Origin: Lolium rigidum
Lineage: Eukaryota; Streptophyta; Magnoliopsida; Poales; Poaceae
Reading direction: 5' to 3'
DNA: 64,000 nucleotides
Assembly: GCF_022539505.1 (NCBI RefSeq)
Contig: NC_061508.1
Span: forward strand, 64,861,754-64,925,753
Each line of letters starts with the position of its first letter. The first letter of the stretch is position 1. Positions 10,216 to 21,393 of this stretch are shown in pieces. The notes beneath the pieces are model-generated. The model did not search any database and was not told the origin of the DNA. It saw nothing but the letters and a program-made list of their open reading frames with translations. The position numbers and the translations under genes were made by a program.

Positions 10216-11683
10216 TGATACGTCTCCAACGTATCTATAATTTCTTATGTTCCATGCTAGTTTTATGACAATACCTACATGTTTTATTCATACTTTATAT
10301 CGTTTTGATGCATTTTCCGGAACTAACCTATTAACAAGATGCCGAAGTGCCGGTTCTCGTTTTCTGCTGTTTTTGGTTTCGGAAATCCTACAAAGGAAAT
10401 ATTCTCGGAATTGGACGAAATCAACGCCCACGATCTTATATTTCACGGAAGCTTCCAGAGAGCCAGAGAGGGACCAGAGGGGAGCCCTGGGGCCCCACCC
10501 CACATGGCGGCGCGGCCAAGTGGGGGCGCCAGCCTATGGGGGGGCACCCCTGGCTCCTCCGAGGCTGCCCTTCCGCCTATATATTCTCTCCGCCTCGAAA
10601 ACCCTAAGAAGAGAAGCCACGGGACGAGAAAAGTTACGCAGCCGCCGCCATCGCGAAGCCAAGTTCGGGGGACAGAAGTCTCTGTTCCGGCACGCCGCCG
10701 GGACGGGGAATTGCCCCCAGAAGGCATCTCCGTCGACACCACCGCCATCTTCATCGCCGTTGCTGTCTCCCATGATGAGGAGGGAGTAGTTCTCCCCCGA
10801 GGCTAAGGGTTGTACCGGTAGCTATGTGGTTCATCTCTCTCTCCCATGTGATCTTTATGTGATCATGAGCTTTGTATCACTATTAATCTATGTGCTACTC
10901 TAGTGATGTTATTAAAGTAGTCTATTCCTCCTTCATGATGTAATGTGGACGAGTGTGTGCATCATGTAGTACTTGGCGTAGGTTATGATTGTAATCTCTT
11001 GTAGATTATGAAGTTAACTATTACTATGATAGTATTGATGTGATCTATTCCCCCTTTCATAGCTATTGTTGACGGTGTGTATGCTATGTTAGTACTCGGT
11101 CTAAATTGCAACGGTCTATTATGCTCTAGAGGTTACTTAAATATGAACTCCGAATGTTGTGGAGCTTGTTAACTCCGGCTTGAGGTGTGCTCTTGTAGCC
11201 CTACATAATAAATGGTGTTTGTTATCCAACAAGAGAGTGTATGTAGCCCAAGTGAGGAGAAGTTATTTATTTGTTATGTGATCAATGTTGAGAGTGTCCA
11301 CTAGTGAAAGTATGATCCCTAGGCCTTGTTTCTAAGCATTGAAACACCGTTTCCAACAAGTTCTGCTACATGTTTGCTTGCTGCCATCTTTATTTCAGAT
11401 TGCAATTACTACTTACAATCATCCATTATACTTGTATTTCACTATCTCTTCGCCGAACTAGTGCACCTATACATCTGACAAGTGTATTAGGTGTGTTGGG
11501 GACACAAGAGACTTCCTGTATCGTAATTGCAGGGTTGCTTGAGAGGGATATCTCTGACCTCTACCTCCCTGAGTTCGATAAACCTTGGGTGATTCACTTA
11601 AGGGAAACTTGCTGTTGTTCTACAAACCTCTGCTCTTGGAGGCCCAACACTGTCTACAGGAATAGAAGCGTGCGTAGACATCC
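10216..11683 (+). mobile_element. Solo LTR, TGATACGTCTCC family, 1468 bp
   Basis: It starts TGATACGTCTCCAACGTATC and ends GCGTAGACATCC, where the last A of the usual CA is changed. It is bounded by the 5-bp duplication GTGGT (10211-10215 and 11684-11688). A TATA box (CCTATATATTC) lies near 10576-10586. There is no internal domain, so it is a solo LTR. Its first ~250 bp closely resemble the minus-strand LTR at 39036-40633, but the 3' halves are unrelated. Confidence 0.88.
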
Positions 11684-11897
11684 GTGGTAGCATCGGTGGA
11701 GTGGTGGCTGATCGGTTCCTGGTTTAGGACTTGTGCGGGTGAGACAACCGGTGAAAGCCATACCCTAGTTGCGGCTGGAGTCATCGACATCAGCTCCTAC
11801 GGGCGTCGTTCTCTTGTTGGAGGCGTCGGCGTAGCAGCTCCTAGCTGCCTTTTGCTGGAATGCTCTAGGGAAACCCTAGATCTGGTCTTCTAAATCG

Positions 11898-13428
11898 GAC
11901 GATGGTGACGCTACTCGGTGTCATGTTCTCTCTTTGGGGGCATCGTCTTGGAGGAGGTTTCTATGACCCATGGCTAGCGAGGGTGTGAGACAGTGGGAAG
12001 TAGGAGCCCCCTCCACATGGAAGGAGCGTCGGGTCGGCCGATTTGGTCTCGCTTATGGGTTCGGGAGAGGCACATGTCCTCCTCTTTTGAATGTCATCCC
12101 TCTCGGGTGTCGACTAAGTTGGCGAAATGTATCATGGAAGATCAAGACGATGCGACTATTTTTGGTGAGCGCTATGAGCGGTGAGACCCTCGAATAGCTC
12201 GCCTATGTGTCTCGTGTGTTCCACCTTCGGTGTCTTGTATGTGTTTGGGTGTGGCTTGCCGTTGTTTAGATCCGTGCCGATGTTACTTAATATAAATCAA
12301 TGTATGTGTTCATCTTTTCCCTAGTGCTAACATAAAAAAAACAATAATGCAAGAGGCAAGAAGAGAAAAGCCATGTTTGACTTGCTCTCCAAGCAGACAA
12401 GCCCCTGGGACGATGGTGACGCTACTCGGTGTCATGTTCTCTCTTTGGGGGCATCGTCTTGGAGGAGGTTTCTATGACCCATGGCTAGCGAGGGTGTGAG
12501 ACAGTGGGAAGTAGGAGCCCCCTCCACATGGAAGGAGCGTTGGGTCAGCCGATTTGGTCTCGCTTATGGGTTCAGAGAGGCACATGTCCTCCTCTTTTGA
12601 ATGTCATCCCTCTCGGGTGTCGACTAAGTTGGCGAAATGTATCATGGAAGATCAAGACGATGCGACTATTTTTGGTGAGCGCTATGAGCGGTGAGACCCT
12701 CGAATAGCTCGCCTATGTGCCTCGTGTGTTCCACCTTCTGGTGTCTTGTATGTGTTTGGGTGTGGCTTGCCGTTGTTTAGATCCGTGCCGATGTTACTTA
12801 ATATAAATCAATGTATGTGTTCATCTTTTCCCTAGTGCTAACATAAAAAAAAACAATAATGCAAGAGGCAAGAAGAGAAAAGCCATGTTTGACTTGCTCT
12901 CCAAGCGAACAAGCCCCTGGGACGATGGTGACGCTACTCGGTGTCATGTTCTCTCTTTGGGGGCATCGTCTTGGAGGAGGTTTCTATGACCCATGGCTAG
13001 CGAGGGTGTGAGACGGTGGGAAGTAGGAGCCCCCTCCACATGGAAGGAGCGTCGGGTCAGCCGATTTGGTCTCGCTTATGGGTTCAGAGAGGCACATGTC
13101 CTCCTCTTTTGAATGTCATCCCTCTCGGGTGTCGACTAGGTTGGCCAAAGGTATCATGGAAGATTAGGACGATGCGACTATTGTTGGTGAACAATACGAG
13201 TGATGAGACCCTTGAATAGCTCGCCTATGTGTCTCGTGTGCTCCACCTTCTAGCGTCTATTTGTTTAGGTGTGGTTTGCCGTTGTTTAGATTTCGTGCCG
13301 ATTGTACTTAAAACCAATGTGTCTGTTCATCTTTTCGCTACTGCTAACATAAAAAAGAGAAACAATAATGCAAGAGGCAAGAAGAGAAAAGCCATGTTTG
13401 ACTTGCTCTCCAAGCGAACAAGCCCTGG
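11898..13428. repeat. 512-bp direct repeat, three tandem copies
   Basis: Copies start with GACGATGGTGACGCTACTCG at 11898, 12409 and 12921, giving periods of 511 and 512 bp. They end with GACTTGCTCTCCAAGC...AAGCCCCTGGG. Copies 1 and 2 are nearly identical; copy 3 has more substitutions and a shortened end. Each copy has an A-run (CATAAAAAA...) preceded by sequence like a retroelement tail, so the unit may derive from a non-LTR element remnant. The upstream segment 11689-11897 continues into copy 1. The array ends 135 bp before the DCC gene start, so it forms that gene's upstream region. Reading frames inside it simply repeat with the array. Confidence 0.93.
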
Positions 13429-13562
13429 GGATCCGCAGTCAGCGTTGAAAAAGCGAAAGCGAGAAAAATAAAATAAAAGAGAAAGTGAAGAGCAGCCCGA
13501 AGAAGAAAAGGGAAATCAGGACCTGTGTAGAACCGCCACCTCGCCGCGAGGAAGAAAAAAAA

Positions 13563-14860
13563 ATGCTCGCCCGAACCCTCACCGGCCGCCTCCTCCGCCC
13601 CCGCTTCTCGCCGTCGCTCGCTGCCCTCCGCGGCTACTCGTCCCGCGCTTCAGCCTCGGTCGCCGCCACGGACATCGCCATCGACGACGACACGCCGCGG
13701 CCCGCGGCCCCCGTCGGTGTCGGCGTCGGCGGCGCCGCCATCGCCGCCACGCTGCCCACCGTCCTGCAGCCGCGCGTGCTCATCTACGACGGCGTCTGCC
13801 ACCTCTGCCACCGCGGTGAGCAACATCCGACCGACCTAGCCCTAGGACCCTGGGTACCATTTGGCTCGAACCGCCGGCTAATTTGGGGGAACGATTCGCG
13901 TTCGGTGGCACTCGTTTGCTGTGCCATTGGATTTCTTGCGATGTCGAATCGTTCGCGATTTTTATTTGCAATGCAGGGGTGAAATGGGTGTTCAAGGCAG
14001 ACAAGCACGCCAAGATCAGGTTCTGCTGCCTGCAGTCCAAGGCCGCGGAGCCGTACCTGCGGCTGGTCGGCATGGACCGGGAGGACGTGCTGCGCCGCGT
14101 GCTCTTCATCGAGGGGCCTGAGGCCTACTACGACGGCTCCACAGGTTAGTATGCTCCTCATCAGATTCGGAGCAGGCTCCGTGTTGTGTCAACTGTCAAG
14201 AAAAGATTGGCCACTGTGCTGTATCATCAATAGAATAGCAATGGGATACTGGAGAGTTTTCATTTTACGGCGCTGAGACCTGAGAGTAAAACTAACATCA
14301 CCCTGAGACAGGGTCATTATTTAAAGCTGGGAATTCTTGTCTTTTCTGCAGAAGGCTAACATGAGACAGAGCTACTCGAAATCTTAGAGTTGATTTTTAT
14401 TTCAGTACCATCTAGTACAAAATATGTTATTGGTCATAATTTATCACTTGGGAGCCATCACCGGCCCCTTGTTGATTCTTGAGTCAGGCCAATTGACTTA
14501 TCTGTAGCTAGGATTTTGAAGGATACACAGGCACCTTACTTATCATAGAACTCATCTGTATTTGCACTTCAGCTGGTTCGCTGAAATTATTTCATCTGCA
14601 TGTTTTATGCTAATTTGTACTGCCCCTTATTCAACCTAGTTTTTTTTGCAATGATAACTATTTTTGCTCTCCTGCACTAGATTGTGTAAAATGCGTTTGG
14701 TCTATAAAATGCATAATAGTAACATTATAAGCTGTAGTTCTATCAGTCCTCGAGGCATCACAATTCTGAAAGTACACAGAGAGTTTAAGATTTTTATATG
14801 CATGTCATGCGAATTGCAAATTATGAACAGAGCTATACTGTGATATAATGGCATGAGACT

Positions 14861-14933
<73 letters not shown>

Positions 14934-15254
14934 CAGAAAACAAACAATTAAAGTACAGTTATTTCATTATTGTTGATCCTCTTGGTTCTCATGGCACTAA
15001 CCATTTTCATATTTTTGGTTGCAGCTGCGCTGAAAGTTGCATCATACCTGCCTCTTCCCTACTCGGTGTTGAGCTCCTTGCTGATCATCCCCATACCACT
15101 ACGTGATGCAGCCTATGACTACATTGCAAAGAATCGGTACGATTGGTTTGGCAAAGGTGATGAATGCCTAGTCACCAAGGACCAGGAGCTTCTCGAGCGT
15201 TTCATCGACAGGGAGGAAATGCTTGGTGGTGGTCCCAGCAATAGCTCTTATTGA
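13563..15254 (+). CDS. DCC-family thiol-disulfide oxidoreductase, probably mitochondrial
   Basis: DCC proteins (DUF393) are small thioredoxin-like proteins named after a conserved D-x-x-C-x-x-C motif. The plant member DCC1 has been placed in mitochondria and linked to redox control. There are three exons: 13563-13815, 13977-14144 and 15025-15254, with GT/AG sites and consistent phase, giving 216 residues. The N-terminus (MLARTLTGRLLRPRFSPSLAALRGYSS) is Arg/Ser/Leu-rich with no acids, like a mitochondrial presequence. The motif YDGVCHLCHRG spans the first splice site and continues as VKWVFKADKHAKIRFCCLQS. Later family blocks are EDVLRRVLFIEG, LPLPYSVLSSLLIIPIPLRDAAYDYIAKNRYDWFG and DECLVTKDQELLERF. 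The ATG follows an A-run and a purine-rich leader. It converges with the polymerase gene at 16428. Confidence is high for the family and moderate for localisation. Confidence 0.9.
14864..14930. repeat. (CA)n microsatellite, 67 bp
   Basis: An uninterrupted CA dinucleotide run lies in the second intron of the DCC gene, about 95 bp upstream of the exon 3 acceptor. Confidence 0.98.
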
Positions 15255-16427
15255 TCACAGCTTTTGCTGTCAATGTTTGCTTCTCAGTTCGTGCGGTAGG
15301 CATAGGCAAAGAAAACAATGTAAGTAATCTTCCCATCTATGTAGGTGATTATGATTAGTTCTAAAAGAAGCCTGGAACTTCAGCTCCGCTCTCAGTCACT
15401 GACAGTGGCTGGGATGCAGCATATATGGCAACATCTATCAGATGGTTTCCAACTTTGCGTGCTAACTTTAGATGGTTAACGTCCAGAGGGAGAGGAGAGT
15501 TTTGGATTTTGGATTATTATCTGGCGGTACATCAGGCTTTGAATGCCCCAACTTGTAAGTTCCTCGAGATGTATTTGTGGTATTTCGCTGGAACTTTGGA
15601 TCGTTCGTGTTGATTATTATTCTGTATTAAATTAAATACTCTAATTAAAGTGCATTTCTCTCTTATAAGTTCAGGATAACAACATAATATTATATGGTAA
15701 TAGTTGCACAAAACCCTGTTGTGTATGCATTATTGCACATAATCATAGGTCTTATTGTAAAGAAGAAAATCCTTCTTCAACCAACTCCCACTCGGGCTGA
15801 CATGATAATGGAACCTAGAATAAGCTTTGAACCGCTGCTCCATCCACCTTTACATTCTGCCAACAAAAACAACACTGCTCATCCACCGGCATTGTCTCTA
15901 GGGTTGGTTGTTCAGCAATTACTCAAAGTTTGGTTATCTTAATCCTACAAAACACAAAATTACAAAAGCTCTACATTTGCAGTCTTCCGCATCACAACTT
16001 TACAATCATAGAACACCAGATTTTCTGAAATATAATAACTTACGTTTTCACCTTTTCATAAATTCTTGACATTTATTTAACCAAAAACATCGGCACAAAG
16101 TTGCTTCCTGATACAATCCAGAACAACATCACAGAAAGTTTGAGATCACACCTTGTGATAGATGCTCATGCAAACATCGTGTCTATTGACAAGCCAAAGC
16201 GGTTGTATATTACAGGACCTGCCGTAGATTCATGCTGTCATGAAGAACATTCTCCGTACTGTTTTACAATACAACAAGAACAACAACTATATACGAGCCT
16301 GCCAAACTATGTTCTCTACAGAAAGGTTTGAAAACAGCTACCCGCTGGTCTACAGTACACGGAACGGAAACAAAACTATACGGGTCCAGCAAACTACTTT
16401 TCTTCTTAAAGGTTTAGGGTACTATAA
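15255..16427. other. 3' regions of convergent DCC and polymerase genes
   Basis: This should contain both 3' UTRs. It is AT-rich from 15600 on. Short open frames at 15425-15942 and 16101-16431 show no conserved features. No other gene or clear transposon was seen. Confidence 0.55.
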
Positions 16428-19400
16428 CTAGAGATTTCGTTCATGGGGCTCCAACCAGGGGAATCCAAGTGTGTCAAACACATCCTTCTCCTCGTGGCAG
16501 TTAACTATAGCTTCTGATCTCCCCGCCTGTAAAATTCATGATAAATGAAGAATTCAGACAGAAAAAGTAGACCGATCTGTAATGACGAAAAAACAAGTAT
16601 ACACGTACGCGCTTTCCACCACTGCTCTGTGTGGCAAGATACAAACCAGTGTCATCGAGTACGTAACCTTTGGATTCTGCTAATATTCTTAATCTGCATG
16701 TTTTAATTGCAAAAATTATTTCAAAAACTAATATGTAGTTTATCAGAACCTATGTAGCTTGAAACTGTACCGTCGATTTAGAACATCATTTCCAGTCCAA
16801 TGAAGCAGCCCAAAGGCATATCTGTTCCTTGGGTATACCTGTCAACACCGGACGTCAGATACTTGGATTATCAGCAGATAAATACTACTCCGCATATATT
16901 AATGTTATTATTATACTCATTATTATACAACATATTGTACATGGCGAAGCCACCCATCATGCCCGCTGACAGTTCATCATTGTTATTAACAAGGTATCAA
17001 TAAAAAATACTGGAGTTGTTAATTTCTACAAACACAAGACAAGTAAATAACAATGCACATAACCGTAAAAAAAAGAACCTATACCAAATGAATATTGTTC
17101 TTCATCTCCAAAAGAAACAAATTATGCTAACTGAAGAATAAAAATGTCAACACAACAGAATTTCCTCCCACTGGAATGACTCCATACCTTCAGGTCAATA
17201 CGGTGCCGCAGCTCACGTCCAGGATATGTGCAAAGACCAAAATATGTATCAACCCCATAGTCAGTTCCCTGCATTTCATTGAGGAATGTTAGTTAATCGA
17301 AATGCTCTAACACGATTTCTCAGGAAGTTGAAAAAGGACCTTACAAAATATTGTCATTTTCCTAGTTATTATCACCACACTGCCTATTGGATTCCTATCT
17401 ATAGGCTTTCTTTCATTTAATCTGTCTTCCTAAATCCTGTGAAAGCGGTGTCTACTTACCTCAACACTGTGTATGCTAAAGATAAGATCCTCCCTCAAAA
17501 AACTCATGTCCTTCAACCTCTGAACAAACTTTGGCAGAAAACCTACATGACTGCAAAGATTGTAAGGTCCCATACACAATTTCCTACTACCAAACTATCC
17601 TGGCATAACCATGAATTGACATTTATACAATTGAAAATAAGTCACGAAACCAAACTTGCAAGTTACAAGAATGAGCTGCTAACAATGGTAAAAAAAATGC
17701 TGTTCGGAATGATTTTGAGGTTCTCTCTTTTGCTCATTTTTGCTTTTCCTAGTCATTGTTGAATTCAATAGAATATCATAGCATACAGTGAAAAAAAGGG
17801 TTCTCCCAAAACTTCAATATAAAATTATATGACATGATTTTCCAGTTCAAAACCTGTACATTTTGAAGTCAACAAATTTTGCATATGCTTTGAAGTATAC
17901 CTTAAACCATCAGGATGAGTAATAACAATATCCATGTCCCCGCAAGAAGCTTTTCCACGCCTGTACGATCCTCCACATACGATTATCACCTCCAAATAAG
18001 AATCACACATTTAAAATTTTAGTAATAACTACAGGAAATGATTGGCTTATTTTAACAGCGAAATTGTCAATGTAACTCACTCCAGGCAAGATATCCTTCC
18101 CAACTTCTTGCAAAAGCTTCTCCATCTCACTGACCTAGATAAGCAAATAAGGTAACATGTGCAACGTTGTATGGCACAAAGCTAGCAGCTAATAGCAAAA
18201 AATTCCACGAATTACATACCTCATGCCGAGGGATTCTTTGTTTGATATCATCAAAAAACTTCAGGCCAGTTCTCTGAGCATATGTAAGTGAGTCATCTTT
18301 TTGAAGGTCATTAAGAGTACGATATCCTTTCTCATATAACTTGAGAGCAGTTGCAGGACCAACACCCCAAACTTCACCAAATAGGTTGACAGCCCGCACC
18401 TTCAAAATTATGTACATCTATTCTCAGGACATACAGCTGAATAATGCTTAAGAGTGTAGTCCTTGCTCAAATTAGGTTACCTTTTCATCATTCTCAAAGT
18501 GGTCCAGCTTGGAAAGCTTCCCTGTTGTTACTATTTCATTAATCTGCATATATGAATTGGTTAATACAATCACTACCAAAGAGAAAGAAAATCAATATGA
18601 ATGCAAAATCAATCCTTTTCTCGGAACTTCTATGGTCATACTCCTATTGGGCACATAATTGATGCAACAATTCAGTCAGCATCATCTGGCACTTGTAGAT
18701 CTTATTTTACACGCTCAAATGCCAATAGTGAGCACACTACACTAGCAGTAACCAACAAACAGTAATAAATGATAGAATAAGACATACATACATACATGGT
18801 CTTTCAAAGATTTCCCAATAGCAGGGAGGTTTTTAACTTGGTCAGCACTTTCTATTTTGAATGGCAGTTTCTCGATTACAGGAATGGCCTTGTAATAGCT
18901 AAATGATCTCCGGTCATCTCCGAGGGCTTCAAAAGGAAAATGATTTACCACAGCAATCGACAAATAATGAGAAAATTACTATGTGCAATGTGTCAATGAC
19001 CTTACCTCTATATATGTTGATAAGTTTTCCAAAAATCTCAGTGATGTTCCTGTTGAGATCTGGTGGAGTATATGTTGTGGGTCCTCCAGAAGAAGCTTCC
19101 TGGTTGTATAACTAATGAATTAGCACGCACAACATAAAAATCCCCTTTTATGCAAAAAAGTGAGATGAAGCCCAGTAATGGCATGTCAAGACTTTCAAGT
19201 TTCCGTTCCATAGATCCAAATTTGAATAGCCATAAAGTTACTTGATAAAAGGATAACAGAGCAGAATTCCAATATTCAGACATGTAAGTAGAAACTATAT
19301 CTAGGAGTTCCTAATATCTATCTTCTGTTGCCTCACTGTGAATAAACTTCAGCAAACTAAACAAGAATGTATGTGTCAAATTATCTAATTTAAGCTTTAC

Positions 19401-20327
19401 AGTAAAGATGGTTTAGGCACATTGGCTTATCAGACCATGATTATATACCTCTGCATCAAATGTACCCTGAGACCCTATGGTATCCTTAGTATCTCCAGAG
19501 CTACTCTGGCTACATGCAATTTGGTTAGGCCCCTTTTCGACACCTGAACCTTCTGCAACAATTTTGTGCTCTCCGGTCGCTATCTCCTTCTTCCCATCCT
19601 GCCCACTAATTTCTTTGTGATTCTCAGATGCCATTTTGCCCCTCTTCGCAGGATTTGACACACCTGTATCTCCTGCACCAGCTGCCTTTTTGGGCTTAAA
19701 TTCCTCTTCGTAATTGATAGTGAATTTGTGCTCGGGCAGCCTTTCGCCGGCCTTGAGGCACTCCTCCAGCCAATCAAAGGACACCGTGCTCTGCGATCAA
19801 AATCCAATCCTTGTGTGAGTACATGCACCTTCAGAAGGCTTTTTTATACTAGCAGGGTTATTTGATAAAAAAAATGCCTCACATTGCTTTGGCAAGTGCC
19901 CAAAAAAGGAGTCTTTCAGAACTCAATGCAGGTTAGGACAGAGTAGGGGAAAATAAGGGGAAAAAGGGGCCAGGGAGAGGAGGGATTACCCCGCGGAAGC
20001 GGTGGAGCCAGGCGGCGTCGAGCTCCCGGAGCAGCGCCTTGGCGTCGGCGGCGAGCACGTGGTTGAACGTGGCGCCCTTGGCGGCCTTGTGCTCCTGGAC
20101 GCGGCCCCCCATCTGCACCAGCTTCTGCTTCCACACCTGCACCACCGCATCCGAAACCTAAGCACAAATGGAGGCGCCAGATAGAGCAAATCGAGGGGAG
20201 CGGAAGTGGGGAGCGCGACCTCGAGGCGGCGGGACTGGACGCCGTGCGGGACGAAGAAGGCGGAGACGCCGCGGAATATCCCGTCGGGGTCCGCCGGCGG
20301 GTTCGCCGGCTTCCGCTTCGGCGCCAT
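16428..20327 (-). CDS. POLL: DNA polymerase lambda, 14 exons
   Basis: This is the only family X repair polymerase in plants; it fills gaps in base excision repair and end joining. Exons read by eye (5' to 3'): 20220-20327, 19990-20136, 19449-19790, 19006-19099, 18796-18926, 18481-18543, 18220-18399, 18081-18134, 17901-17989, 17460-17550, 17188-17268, 16771-16838, 16609-16693 and 16428-16526. All have GT/AG sites. They total 1632 bp (543 residues), the usual plant length. A BRCT domain covers ~16-110 (ends [20 protein letters not shown]), then a Ser/Lys-rich linker to ~200. The 8-kDa domain starts [13 protein letters not shown], with [10 protein letters not shown] as its helix-hairpin-helix. 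The fingers carry [20 protein letters not shown]. The palm [15 protein letters not shown] supplies Asp391 and Asp393, and HRIDLKVYPRN supplies Asp458. [12 protein letters not shown] and the terminus [15 protein letters not shown] are also typical. The start is the first ATG of a lysine-rich leader (MAPKRKP). The frame appears fully intact. Confidence 0.95.
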
Positions 20328-20630
20328 CGAGACCTTCGCCGCGCCGCCCTCAGGGTTCTGAGGTTTGGAGGTTTAGCTTGTACTGTTTGTTTTTAAGGAA
20401 GGTTGCTCTACTTCTGCATCTACTGATGAGTAAGCACAGTGGCAACTTCACAAGAGAACAAATTCAGGAAGCACATGAATATATCCGCTCACATCACACA
20501 ACACATACTGAAAAAATTCAACAAGCACAAACAAATTTGTACCGGATCATTTACATCATCTCATATACAACAAAAATATGAGCAAAAATACAAACCAAAT
20601 TCTGCTGTAAAAAACCCAAATGATGCCACT

Positions 20631-20704
20631 GGACTCCGCGGGGCACGAAGAAGGTGGAGACGCCGCAGAATATCCCGTCGGCGCTGGCTTCCGCTTTGGC
20701 TCCA
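20631..20704 (-). pseudogene. Duplicated fragment of DNA polymerase lambda exon 1
   Basis: On the minus strand an ATG at 20704-20702 starts a sequence matching the real exon 1 (20327-20220). It shares an AAGCGGAAGCC-like start, then GGGATATTCTGCGGCGTCTC and ACCTTCTTCGTGCCCCGCGG, but has a deletion in the Pro/Ala codons. No downstream exons accompany it. Confidence 0.75.
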
Positions 20705-20759
20705 TCAAAAACTTCGCATCCCCACTCCCTCCTCTCCTCGCTTCGCCCCCTTTCTAATA

Positions 20760-20862
20760 CTCCCTCCGATCCATATTATTTGATGCTAATATGGACGTAT
20801 TTAGATATATTTTAGTCGTAGATACATCTATCTTAGCATCAAGTAATATCGATCGGAGGGAG
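20760..20862. mobile_element. Stowaway MITE, 103 bp
   Basis: The inverted ends are CTCCCTCCGATCCATATTA and, from the right, CTCCCTCCGATCGATATTAC. Flanking TA is present on both sides (20758-20759 and 20863-20864). It is inserted inside one unit of the local duplication. Confidence 0.92.
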
Positions 20863-21393
20863 TATGTCTGAAACTTCCGCTTTGTCCTAATATTTATTAA
20901 GGAAGGTTGTTCTAACTTCTGCTTCTACTAATGGGTTAGCAGTGTGGAAACTTCACAAGAGGAACATATAAATGAACTCTGAAACAGGACAAGAGACAGG
21001 ACCAACTCTGAATATCTAATCACAGCACACAAACAATTCTGAACAGATTCAGCAAGCACGAATAAATTTGTACTGAATCGTTTACATCATCTGATATAGA
21101 AATATGACCAAAACCAACCAAACCAAATTCTGCTGTAAAAACCACAATGCTGCCCTCCTCCTAATGTGGGGAGGGGCTTATTGCCTGTGAGTAAATCAAG
21201 ACCTATAGTTCTTTCTTTCTTTCTTCCTTCCCTCAAATTTTACAACTCAAACAAACATTGTACAGACAAAATAAACAAAAATGGCACACAAAACTATCAC
21301 CGGTAGTATCTGACCGTCTTGGTTAATAACTTTTTGCTCATTGCATACTAACTGTGTATCCAGCTAACCTGTACCGACTCATGCTGGCATTTT

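Larger units (their letters stand above)
20391..21153. repeat. Tandem duplication of the region 5' of DNA polymerase lambda
   Basis: Two diverged copies are recognisable: 20391-20627 and about 20893-21153. Shared blocks in order are AAGGAAGGTTG, CTTCACAAGAG, TTCAGCAAGCAC-like, TCGTTTACATCATCTGATAT-like and CCAAATTCTGCTGTAAAAA. Between them lies a broken copy of polymerase exon 1 (20631-20704) and a MITE (20760-20862) present in only one copy. The duplicated unit thus includes exon 1 plus several hundred bases upstream. Confidence 0.8.

Noticed and set aside
13485..13562. In-frame ATG at 13485 as the DCC start
   Set aside because: It would add a Lys/Arg/Glu-rich leader before a good organelle presequence. 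The ATG at 13563 gives a typical presequence and family length.
14702..14929. Frame starting with a long Cys-Val repeat
   Set aside because: It is the translation of the CA microsatellite.
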